From: Desulfovibrio sp.
GTDB lineage: Bacteria; Desulfobacterota; Desulfovibrionia; Desulfovibrionales; Desulfovibrionaceae
Direction: 5' to 3'
Assembly (NCBI RefSeq): GCF_019422935.1
Contig: NZ_JAHZCJ010000001.1
Coordinates: forward strand, 1-64,000
DNA length: 64,000 nt
Both the position numbers and the translations under genes were made by a program. The notes beneath the pieces are model-generated. The model had not been told where the DNA came from, made no database searches, and saw only the letters and a program-made list of their open reading frames with translations. This document shows positions 16,974 to 25,364 of the stretch, in pieces. Each line of letters opens with the position of its first letter. Within the stretch, counting starts at the first letter, position 1.

Positions 16974-17690
16974 GTTTGTCCCTTGAAAATGGCAACGCCC
17001 CATCCGGCTTGATCCGGATAGAGCGTTCAGGTTGATTTGAAACATTATCCTGGTGTTCTTGTAACAATAATATATTCTTAAAAATTGGTGACAAACATTG
17101 ATCCAGGTTCCATTTATTTGATTCCCATTTCAGGAACAATAACTTTTCAATGGCATACTTTTCAGGGGGAGGGGCATTCGGAACAAGCTGCTAGGCGGCG
17201 AGATGTTTGTGGTACTATGATCGGTGCTTTATTTGTAGACAATTAACACTAGTGCGATAAAAGTCGAAGGGATATCGTTTCCTTACCGACAGACTTCATG
17301 CGTCTTGAGGTTTTTTATCTTTTCCAGAAATAGGCGTGGGCCTCCTAAGCTGCCGACTTTATGTGCGGAAGCACCGGAACCCAACGTGTTTACAACGAAT
17401 TTTATATTGGTAAAAATGGTGCTAGTCATGTTCATGCAAATTCCACCCCACTCTGGGCGATTCTTTTTTGCAGATGGAATTGTTTTGGAGGGGAAAATGC
17501 AGGTTCTTTTCATTCTTATTCAGGAATAGGGTGGCAAATTGAACATCGTGACTAATCCATACTTATCAGTTCCTTCTCGGCGAGCTCATTTTGCAAGCCC
17601 CAAATGACAAAGTGCCTTCAAAGTTTCTATAGTCTATCAAAAGGAAATGAGTGACGTTACTATGGCATGCTGGAAGTGGGGAGATTAATT
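16974..17690. other. Gene-poor stretch between the ERF gene and the helicase cassette
   Basis: Contains the ERF leader hairpin (16989-17023). Open frames at 17283-17555 exist on both strands, but none has a ribosome site, codon pattern or family resemblance I would trust. GGGGAG for the first cassette gene lies at its right end. Confidence 0.55.
16989..17023 (-). promoter_or_regulatory. Leader hairpin of the ERF gene
   Basis: Read leftward: AACGC, ATCCGG, a 6-base loop, CCGGAT, GCGTT with an internal loop, ending about 16 bases before the ERF start codon. Same position relative to its gene as the hairpins before the exonuclease, CobS-like and VWA genes. Confidence 0.45.
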
Positions 17691-18749
17691 ATGAACCTAG
17701 GCAGCACCCTTCCAAAAGAACTTTCTCTCGCATTAAATTTTCGTAGGCTAACGTTGCGGTTCACGCATCGCTTGTTCGACGAATTCATGCATGGGCATTT
17801 GGGAATTGTCTCGCAATTTGTTCTTTTGGAGCTTCATGCTGGAAGCGTATTGAGTCATGTTGTTGAGGTCTTTCCATTTGATATTACAGCAATAATTGAG
17901 CGTCTACGCCTGTTTTCGCTTATCCATGAGGGACACCTTACCGAGCTCGGGAAACATTACGCTTTTTGCCTCAAGGCAATTCATGGTAAAGACTTTGAGG
18001 TGTGGGCTCATTGGGGCCGATCGTTAAAAATCATTTTACCTATGGAAACACAGATACTTACTGACGAGTCCTCATGTCTAGACGACTCCTTGAAAATAAA
18101 TGCCTATGACAATCGGCAACGCCCCTTTGCCTTCTCGCGCCAAGAACATATATATCGCTTGCTGGGATTTTTAGTTCCAGAGTATACAACGGCAAGTCAA
18201 GCTGAAAAAAGTGCGGATACTTGGCAAGTATATGCTTCTTTTGTGCAAACAGATAGAAACGAGCTTGATGATAACTATGATCCAGAAGAAAAATACTGTG
18301 TATTTGCCCTCCCGGAGGGCGTGGATATTTCCCACAAAACTGGTTCTATTATTCCTTTGTTTTTACCCAGTCTGGTGATCAAGACAGTCTATCAGCAGCC
18401 AGTAGGGGACGTATATTTCCCATCCGAAATTATACCGCCACCTGCTGTCCAGACGGAAATTTGTTTGCTGACAGGAGAGAGAGTGTGTGACAGTGATAGT
18501 AATCCTGTACAAGATTCTTACCCTGCTCTTGGATGGCCGAAATCAGCCTGGAAAAAGGAAATATCACAGTTTCTCCTGCAAGAAGCTGCTTCATATTCGA
18601 TTTTTTCGAGAACTGTTTCCATGCATACACATTTGCGGAGTCGTAACATTTCGTCAGCTTCTGTATTAAGTGCCTTTGCTTACAATTTCTCTAATAGAAA
18701 ATCGTGGACTCCTGACTATATAAATGATGGAGATGAAGATGTCTCTTGA
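17691..18749 (+). CDS. Unknown protein, first gene of helicase cassette (352 aa)
   Basis: Start ATG 17691 with GGGGAG 9 bases upstream. Residues about 40-100 (HAGSVLSHVVEVFPFDITAII, then LRLFSLIHEGHLTELGKHYAF) look like a winged-helix fold. The rest is soluble with no recognised motif. The gene opens a tight four-gene run: it overlaps the next gene by 11 bases, which is followed after 17 bases by the third and with no gap by the helicase. AT-rich like the rest of the cassette and unlike its neighbours. I do not recognise the family. Confidence 0.6.
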   Translation: MNLGSTLPKELSLALNFRRLTLRFTHRLFDEFMHGHLGIVSQFVLLELHAGSVLSHVVEVFPFDITAIIERLRLFSLIHEGHLTELGKHYAFCLKAIHGKDFEVWAHWGRSLKIILPMETQILTDESSCLDDSLKINAYDNRQRPFAFSRQEHIYRLLGFLVPEYTTASQAEKSADTWQVYASFVQTDRNELDDNYDPEEKYCVFALPEGVDISHKTGSIIPLFLPSLVIKTVYQQPVGDVYFPSEIIPPPAVQTEICLLTGERVCDSDSNPVQDSYPALGWPKSAWKKEISQFLLQEAASYSIFSRTVSMHTHLRSRNISSASVLSAFAYNFSNRKSWTPDYINDGDEDVS

Positions 18750-19272
18750 CTCAACTCGTCTTATTGGATTTAAGGTGCTTTCGGTTTTCATTTCTTCTGA
18801 AAATTATGACCGTGTTGAACGCGTCTACAGGACGGGTTCTCGTATGTACGGGCTTCTTCGCAAAACATCATCTAGCGCCAATCCAGCTCTTGCCTTTGTG
18901 GATGCAGCAGAAAGCCTGATTGACCTGGTTTCGTCATACTGCAAGTATCAGCAGGCTAGAGAAAGAACAAAACAATTAGAGATGCGGAACGATGCTCTTC
19001 GCAAGGAGATAGCTAATATTAAAAGGGTGTTAGAAGTTGAAGAGGTCGCTGCATTAAACAGGCATGGCCTGGAAGCAAGGGCTCGAATCGGACAAATGGT
19101 GCAAGCTGTAGAGGCGCTTAAGCGCATAGGAAGCTTATTGCATGAAGTTAGTGCTAATCTGCGAGATTTTCGATTACAGGGGATTGGAAGCAGAGAGACG
19201 CACAGAAGGCTAGGTAAACAATTTTTTGACACCAATTTACTCTACCTACAGGTCGTTGAATCTGTGGTGTAA
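18739..19272 (+). CDS. Coiled-coil protein, second gene of helicase cassette (177 aa)
   Basis: Start ATG 18739 (MSLDSTRL) with GGAGATG upstream; it overlaps the preceding stop. Residues about 75-135 (ARERTKQLEMRNDALRKEIA and on) form a heptad-rich coiled coil, preceded by a moderately hydrophobic helical stretch. No enzyme motif. Probably a structural or adaptor subunit of a complex with the helicase. Family not recognised. Confidence 0.6.
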   Translation: MSLDSTRLIGFKVLSVFISSENYDRVERVYRTGSRMYGLLRKTSSSANPALAFVDAAESLIDLVSSYCKYQQARERTKQLEMRNDALRKEIANIKRVLEVEEVAALNRHGLEARARIGQMVQAVEALKRIGSLLHEVSANLRDFRLQGIGSRETHRRLGKQFFDTNLLYLQVVESVV

Positions 19273-19289
19273 CTCTGGAGGATTTGAAT

Positions 19290-19775
19290 ATGGGGAAACA
19301 GAGCAACTCTGGGAAAAAAACAGATGGGTTTTCAATTTCTATTGCGGACGTATCAAAACTCGGCAGTGATTTTATTAAAGCGATGGGAAATGTGGCCGAA
19401 CTCACTAAGGAAAAGGAACGTACAGAGCAAGAGAGAGAAAAGGCTAAATCGGTCATCCATGCCAGCAATAATGAACTTGAAAAGGCAAAGTTGGATAGCC
19501 AGCGGGAGTATGAGCGTAATTATGCGGAAATGATAAAAATTCTCACAGGTCATGAAGAAAAATGCAGAGGAATGCATATTGACGCCATGATTGAGTGCGT
19601 AAAGACATATAGAGATATTATTACCCAAGAAGTAGACAAAAAAATTAAGACAAAGTGCCTAGACGAAATAGCTAAATTGCAAACTGCAATTATGTCACTT
19701 GGCGATGAAAAATTATCTAGAACAACGGCAAATTGGCTGGACTCTATTCGTGGGCAAATTCTCGGAGAGTCATAG
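19290..19775 (+). CDS. Coiled-coil protein, third gene of helicase cassette (161 aa)
   Basis: Start ATG 19290 with GGAGG 7 bases upstream. Residues 40-85 (ELTKEKERTEQEREKAKSVI and on) are a long charged coiled coil; the rest is helical and soluble. The stop codon is directly followed by the GTG start of the helicase, so the two are translationally linked. Family not recognised. Two consecutive coiled-coil proteins suggest a filament or scaffold. Confidence 0.6.
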   Translation: MGKQSNSGKKTDGFSISIADVSKLGSDFIKAMGNVAELTKEKERTEQEREKAKSVIHASNNELEKAKLDSQREYERNYAEMIKILTGHEEKCRGMHIDAMIECVKTYRDIITQEVDKKIKTKCLDEIAKLQTAIMSLGDEKLSRTTANWLDSIRGQILGES

Positions 19776-22700
19776 GTGATATTTCCTCTTCTGGCCATCC
19801 TTGGTACGGTTACTATTAGCGCGACGGCACTTGCGTGGCTTTATGAGCAAGAAACGGAACGCGAGCAAGAGCGCCAGCGTAATTTGAAAAAAGAATTTGG
19901 TAAGTTGCAAGAGGAATTCGCTCGCTATAGTGAGCAAAAAGATGGCGTTCCTTGCCAAGCATTAATTTATTCGCAAGGTTGGATTGAGCTTCTTAAAGTA
20001 GAATTGGCTCAGCTTGCCCAAAAAGTGGCACCAATAGAAAATGAGTTAAACAGAATTCTTCCTTTAGTCCTTGCGGAGGCTAAGGAACCAACTACGGACA
20101 CTTTTCGTCGCAATATGCTCAAAAGAGAGTTGCTCCGATTTGATGATGCGAAGCGTAAGCTGGATGCGTATCTTTTGTACATCAAATGGTTCGAGGAAAA
20201 GCTGTCAAAGCTTGCGCTCGCCCCTTCTTCTAGCGATTTGTTTAGTCTTTCTCTGCCATCAGTAACATTGCCAGAATTTTGGTTGTACCCTGGGAAACTA
20301 GTAATGCTCCCAATAGATATGCTGGGTAAAGCTCTTCCAGATTTTGGGCATTCCATTTTACTACATAATTTGCCATCCAGGCAGATACAGCAGATGTACT
20401 TCACTCCTCCGGGACAAGAGGCTTCTCCAGTATTAATCGAAAGACAAAATAGAGATAGGCCTTGTGTATTCTGGGGGTGCGCATTAAAGGGAGCATTTTT
20501 TCTCAAGCATGTTCTTGACAGTGAGCCAACAACCTTTCGAATAAGTAGAGGTGGGTCTACTTATTATCAAGGCTCCATGTTTGAAGGAAAAATACATGCG
20601 ATTTTGCCTCGCGACAATATGTTTTCTCCAGGGCTTAACCGTCGAGAAGGTGATACCCTAAACGTTTATCCCGAAGAATTTGACTTGCTGCTTCAGCATA
20701 ACTACACAGGCCGTTTTGAATTAAAAGGGGGAAATACCCTCCCTATAGTGAGCGAAATCCCATGTTACAGGACCACAGTATCGCAACTTAATCCATTGTT
20801 TTTACTATTAGAAAGTTCAAAGTATGAGGAAAGTGTCTGCAAAATTCTAGACGATGCTAGCGAACCTTTTTATCTCTTGGACGCAACGGTAAATGAAGAT
20901 AGGGACAGTGTATCTATTAAGTTATCTAAGGGAGGCTTAGTCCTTTCTTGTAGAGTAGATCCTCAGGGCTGGCTTGAGATGGAAGACATCATAAGCAACT
21001 CCCTAGATTTTGGTGCCGGAATTGATCTGCCAATTCTGATTATACCGGCTGAAAAGGAACGCAGGAAAGCACTCTTGCCGTCTGCTGATGGGTTAATTTT
21101 ACTTGAAAGTTTCATTGAACGTCTTCGCAGCCTAGAAAAACGGCAGCAAAGTGCCTTAGCGATGAGCTCATTTTTTGATAACTGGATGCAAGTTCTAACT
21201 TTTCTTCAGGAAGAAGAGGGCGAACAGGAACTAGAGTTTCCAGCAACAATCCCGGCTGCAAATGATCTCGGCGAATTCTTATTGCCGCTGTCATCGTTAG
21301 CAGAAAATCCACATGATGATATAGAAAATTTCTGGGAAGTTTTTGATCAAGAATGTGATTTGAATCCTCAAAAAGAACCAATATTAAGCTACTGGATCAC
21401 TAAAACTACTGGGGATGGATATTGGAAGCGATTGCAGACAGAATCTATTAGTAGAACTTCTGATAATTGTACACTCCTTGTTCGTCTTCGTAATAGAGTC
21501 ATGGAAGGCTTTTCAGCAGGAACGGACAGTTTATTTAAATTAAGCTTCCGTACGATGCAATATGTTCCTTTAGAAAGACAAAAAAACGCTCTCAAAGCCA
21601 TGCGTGATGATCGGCTTGCTAATTCAGAGCTACGCGATGCCCTGCTGCTTCCCAATGAAACTTTTTATAAACCTGCGATCTCAAAATATTGGAAAGAGCG
21701 ACTTGAAGCTGAAGCGATTTGGTCGCTTGAACCTAACAAGCTAAGTGCGAACCAAAAGGAAGTTGTCCGAACTTGTTTAAGTGTTGACCCCTTAACTATA
21801 GTTCAAGGTCCGCCAGGAACAGGAAAAACGCGCTGCATACTAGAAATAGTTTACCAATTCTTGTCGCATAATCCTACCGGGCGTGTGCTCATTTCGTCAC
21901 AACAAAATACCGCTGTTGACAATGTAATTGAGCGACTGGTGCAGCATCAGCAAGATTTTTTAGAAGCAAACTCAATTTCAATAATGCGAATTGGCAATGA
22001 AGAAAAAATGTCTCTAATTTCGCAGCAGTTTACATTTAATGAGCACTTAAGAAAAATTACGGAGATGCTTTCAGTGAATGCTGAAGATGCCTCCACAAAC
22101 CTCTCGTTGGTGCAGTCTAATTGGGGTAAGTCTACTCCTGGCTCTGGAACTAACCTCAATAAGATGGATAATATTACGTTGAGGAAACGCCTGAGAGACT
22201 TTCTGCAACCTAAACTGAGTAAATCAGGAATTGACAACGAAATGTTATTTTGTATGACCGCTGGTTGTCAAATTGTAGCTGCAACTTGTGTTGGGCTGGC
22301 AAATAAAGCGGCTGCAATGGATCAGTGCCGATTTGACTTGGCCATTATTGATGAAGCGGGTCGAGCTACACCCCCGGAGTTACTTATTCCGATGAAGTTA
22401 GCAAAAAAAGTGGTTCTTATTGGTGATCATTGTCAACTTCCTCCCGCAGTTAATCCTTTGCTACGTGACGAATCTGCTCAGGAAGCGTTGCCTTTCTTAA
22501 AAGAAACTTTTTTAGATAACAGCTACTTCGGAACGCTTTTTGATTCTCTCCCTGAATCTGCACGGTGCAGACTTACGGAACAGTATCGCATGGACAATGC
22601 AATTGGAGATTTAGTCGCAGAACTTTTCTATACAGAGAACGGTGAGCGTAGACTTTATAATGGATTGCAGGAAATTAAGGCTCCGGGTTATGTCAGATGG

Positions 22701-23144
22701 ATTGACGTAAAAGGAACACATAAAAGGGTGGGGACGAGCCTCTACAATGAAATTGAAGGCCAAAAAACTTTAGAATTTCTTGAATTCTTGGATGAGAAGT
22801 CAAAAATTAAAGAATTTCAGTCTGTTGCAGTAATTACACCGTATAGAGAACAAAAAAAGCTTTTAAGGAAAGTGTGTTCAAACAAGACATTTAACAACTT
22901 AAAAAGCGTCAACATAAACACAGTTGATCAATTTCAAGGAAGTGAAGCTGACATCGTCATCTACTCAACAGTTCGGAGCAAGGGGCCTATAGATTTTCTT
23001 CTGGACAAAAAGCGGCTCAATGTGGCTTGTTCAAGAGCAAGGCACGCACTTTTTTTTATAGGCAACAAAGATGTTTTTATGAAAAAAAATGCAGGAGGCC
23101 CGGAGAACATTTTTTCAAGGATTTTTGAATTGACAAGTGGTTAG
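19776..23144 (+). CDS. Membrane-anchored UPF1/DNA2-like SF1 helicase (1122 aa)
   Basis: GTG start directly after the previous stop. An N-terminal hydrophobic segment (residues 2-22) is followed by a charged coiled coil (about 24-50), so the protein is probably tethered to the membrane. Residues 50-640 are an unassigned region. The helicase core is complete: motif I GPPGTGKT (about 683), motif II IIDEAG (about 857), motif III GDHCQLPP, motif IV LTEQYRM, motif V VDQFQGSEADIVI and motif VI LNVACSRAR. SF1B UPF1/DNA2-type enzymes act on RNA or DNA; Mokosh uses a related helicase, but its PLD or kinase partners are absent here. Last gene of a four-gene cassette convergent with brxL. I know of no named defence system with this set. 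Confidence 0.82.
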   Translation: MIFPLLAILGTVTISATALAWLYEQETEREQERQRNLKKEFGKLQEEFARYSEQKDGVPCQALIYSQGWIELLKVELAQLAQKVAPIENELNRILPLVLAEAKEPTTDTFRRNMLKRELLRFDDAKRKLDAYLLYIKWFEEKLSKLALAPSSSDLFSLSLPSVTLPEFWLYPGKLVMLPIDMLGKALPDFGHSILLHNLPSRQIQQMYFTPPGQEASPVLIERQNRDRPCVFWGCALKGAFFLKHVLDSEPTTFRISRGGSTYYQGSMFEGKIHAILPRDNMFSPGLNRREGDTLNVYPEEFDLLLQHNYTGRFELKGGNTLPIVSEIPCYRTTVSQLNPLFLLLESSKYEESVCKILDDASEPFYLLDATVNEDRDSVSIKLSKGGLVLSCRVDPQGWLEMEDIISNSLDFGAGIDLPILIIPAEKERRKALLPSADGLILLESFIERLRSLEKRQQSALAMSSFFDNWMQVLTFLQEEEGEQELEFPATIPAANDLGEFLLPLSSLAENPHDDIENFWEVFDQECDLNPQKEPILSYWITKTTGDGYWKRLQTESISRTSDNCTLLVRLRNRVMEGFSAGTDSLFKLSFRTMQYVPLERQKNALKAMRDDRLANSELRDALLLPNETFYKPAISKYWKERLEAEAIWSLEPNKLSANQKEVVRTCLSVDPLTIVQGPPGTGKTRCILEIVYQFLSHNPTGRVLISSQQNTAVDNVIERLVQHQQDFLEANSISIMRIGNEEKMSLISQQFTFNEHLRKITEMLSVNAEDASTNLSLVQSNWGKSTPGSGTNLNKMDNITLRKRLRDFLQPKLSKSGIDNEMLFCMTAGCQIVAATCVGLANKAAAMDQCRFDLAIIDEAGRATPPELLIPMKLAKKVVLIGDHCQLPPAVNPLLRDESAQEALPFLKETFLDNSYFGTLFDSLPESARCRLTEQYRMDNAIGDLVAELFYTENGERRLYNGLQEIKAPGYVRWIDVKGTHKRVGTSLYNEIEGQKTLEFLEFLDEKSKIKEFQSVAVITPYREQKKLLRKVCSNKTFNNLKSVNINTVDQFQGSEADIVIYSTVRSKGPIDFLLDKKRLNVACSRARHALFFIGNKDVFMKKNAGGPENIFSRIFELTSG

Positions 23145-23236
23145 TGATCTCTCCTGGTGAAGGTGTTAGAACTTGTTTTATCAGTTTACGGAGTTGCTAC
23201 GCAATAATCTTATGTGCTGAAGTAGTCGCATGCCGC

Positions 23237-23258
23237 CATCTGGAACCATAAATCTGTG
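23237..23258 (+). repeat. Direct repeat, right copy (partner at 8657)
   Basis: Same orientation and 20/22 identity with 8657-8678, located in the 133-base gap between the helicase and brxL stops, i.e. at the border between two accessory modules. Confidence 0.5.
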
Positions 23259-23277
23259 AAGACAATATTCGCACATT

Positions 23278-25350
23278 CTAGTCCTCTGCAACTCTACCCA
23301 AATTGCGCTTTATAAACGTCACCTCGAACGCCTTGCATGGGCGGTATTGCTGTAGGCGATTGGCGAAGGTGAAGGCATCGTTCATCTCGTAGTGCTGAAA
23401 AATGTCGAGGCCGCGATCCAAGGAGATCTTCCAGCCTTGGTCGGTTACGATGTGGCGAGCGTGGATCGTGCCGGTGCCGTCGAACTCCCATGTGAAGTTC
23501 ACCCCCACGCTGCCTGCGGACTCCTTCATCTTTTCGAAGCTGTCCTTCTGCTGTTCGCCTTTGAACTCGTCTTCCGTCGTCACCAGATGCACTGACACTT
23601 CCTCATCAGGAGCCTTGTGTTTGACCACCGTCTCCAAAAATTCCATGAAGTTGCGCACCTGGTAGAACAGGCGGATGTAAGGGTCGGTTACAGTGATCGC
23701 GGTAGCGCCCTTTAAGTAGGGTCCGAGCAGAGTATCGAAGGAGAGGCCCTTCTGGTTCTCCTGAAATGTGAGGTGCTTTTCTTTGAGGGCAGACTCGGCC
23801 GAAGCCACGGGCTCGGACGGACTTTGGGGCGAGTCCGATTGAGCAACTTCCAAGATTTCCCCGTCTTCACCCTCGGCGATGGTTTTGTGGTAGTAGCTGG
23901 GATATTCATCCTCTTCGAGTGTTGTGACTGGTTTGTTCATGCCTGTGGTGTCTTGATAGGTAAAGCGGACGTTGCCGTAGGTGGAGTCGATACGCATTAA
24001 TTGGTCTTTGACACGTTTTCTGCCTTCAATCGATAACTGCAGCAGGTCTTCCACTTCATCCTTAGTTGCCCCTCCATGTGGAAAGAGTATCTTCATCAAG
24101 CCTGAGAACGTCTTATGAATACTATCACGGTCTCGCGTTGAGATATCGGATGAGAGGGAGAAGTGCTCCTGGTAGCGATCCGAGTAATCGTGATTGCGCA
24201 GCGAGCGAAGGATCTCGGCCAGATAGTCCACCACGAAACCATAACCGTTGGAGAACATTTCTCCCCGGATTATGTCGACCTCCCAGCCGGGGATGTAGAA
24301 ATGGATGCGATCAAGAAATGCGGAGTCGTAGAATTTGTTGGGCAGTTCGCAGAACAGGTCAGAGTGCTTGAGCATGTACGGCACGGTGTGCTGTGTGTTA
24401 CCCACGAACACCATGGAGGCTTCAGCGCCCAGCGTTTCGATGCCTCGAGAGAAGGACTTGTTGGCCATGTAGTTTTTCATGATGTCTACTAGGGCCTTAT
24501 CCACACGCTTTTGCTTTCCGGCAAATTCGTCGAAGGCAACACAATCCCAGTAACCGACCAGACCAATTTTTCCGGAAGAATTATTCACGAACAGCTTGGG
24601 AACCGTAACCTCGCCGCCGGAGATCAGGATGCCGTGGGGCGAGAACTCCGAGTAGATGTGAGACTTGCCAGTTCCCTTGGGGCCAAGTTCGATCAGGTTG
24701 TAGTTACGTTCGCAAAACGGGATCAGGCGGACCAGTTGAGTCAGCTTGCTACGTTTGCCGAATATCTCCGGGTTAAAGCCGATGCTTTGCACAAGCAGGT
24801 CGATCCACTCATCGATGGTGAATTGTTTGCGGGCCTCAACGTAACCGTCGAAATCGAAATGGGAGAGCTGGATCGGCTTGAGGGACGACAATATCCAGGG
24901 GCTGGCGCTTTTGTCTTCGGTGAACTCATATTCCAGATCCGCAATGCACCACACGCCACCGACCAGAAGCTTGGGGTGCTTCTTCACCGTTCCGGAATCA
25001 ACCAAGACCTCCTTCAGCCCTAAGTTGGAAAACTGTGCCTCGTAGACATCCTTCTTATCGTTCAGGTCAACGCTGATTTTGTCGATGACCTTGTAGCGCC
25101 CTTTTTCCTTGATGTGCGAGCGGACCAATCCTGCTTCGTTACGGTGGACATAATGCTTGGCAAGGATTTCTTTGACCGTCTCGATACCGGTCTGGATGGT
25201 CGGCTCATCGCTGGTGGCACAATACTGGCCCAGTAGATATTCCAGAACGTATGATGGGACGATGGCGTTGCCCTTGACCGTCTTGACGAGATCCTTGCGG
25301 ACAACCAGTCCCGGGAAGTATTTGTTGATTTTCTGGTCAAGTTCGTTCAT
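23278..25350 (-). CDS. brxL: BREX type 1 protein BrxL (690 aa)
   Basis: AAA+ protein with a Lon-like relationship. Walker A ELGPKGTGKSH (about residue 230) and Walker B VAFDEFAG (about 277) are intact; the N-terminal DNA-binding region begins MNELDQKINKYFPGLVVRKD, characteristic of BrxL. The C-terminal part (DPYIRLFYQVRNFMEF to FANRLQQYRPCKAFEVTF) is the BrxL-type C-terminal domain. BrxL proteins form DNA-loaded rings and are needed for phage restriction in type 1 BREX. It starts 14 bases after the pglZ stop and is the last gene of the operon. GC-rich, unlike the AT-rich helicase cassette it faces. Confidence 0.93.
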   Translation of the reverse strand: MNELDQKINKYFPGLVVRKDLVKTVKGNAIVPSYVLEYLLGQYCATSDEPTIQTGIETVKEILAKHYVHRNEAGLVRSHIKEKGRYKVIDKISVDLNDKKDVYEAQFSNLGLKEVLVDSGTVKKHPKLLVGGVWCIADLEYEFTEDKSASPWILSSLKPIQLSHFDFDGYVEARKQFTIDEWIDLLVQSIGFNPEIFGKRSKLTQLVRLIPFCERNYNLIELGPKGTGKSHIYSEFSPHGILISGGEVTVPKLFVNNSSGKIGLVGYWDCVAFDEFAGKQKRVDKALVDIMKNYMANKSFSRGIETLGAEASMVFVGNTQHTVPYMLKHSDLFCELPNKFYDSAFLDRIHFYIPGWEVDIIRGEMFSNGYGFVVDYLAEILRSLRNHDYSDRYQEHFSLSSDISTRDRDSIHKTFSGLMKILFPHGGATKDEVEDLLQLSIEGRKRVKDQLMRIDSTYGNVRFTYQDTTGMNKPVTTLEEDEYPSYYHKTIAEGEDGEILEVAQSDSPQSPSEPVASAESALKEKHLTFQENQKGLSFDTLLGPYLKGATAITVTDPYIRLFYQVRNFMEFLETVVKHKAPDEEVSVHLVTTEDEFKGEQQKDSFEKMKESAGSVGVNFTWEFDGTGTIHARHIVTDQGWKISLDRGLDIFQHYEMNDAFTFANRLQQYRPCKAFEVTFIKRNLGRVAED

Positions 25351-25364
25351 CGGTCACCCGCCCT

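Noticed and set aside
17283..17555. Overlapping open frames on both strands before the helicase cassette
   Set aside because: No start context, no family resemblance, and the strands give equally long frames, typical of chance.
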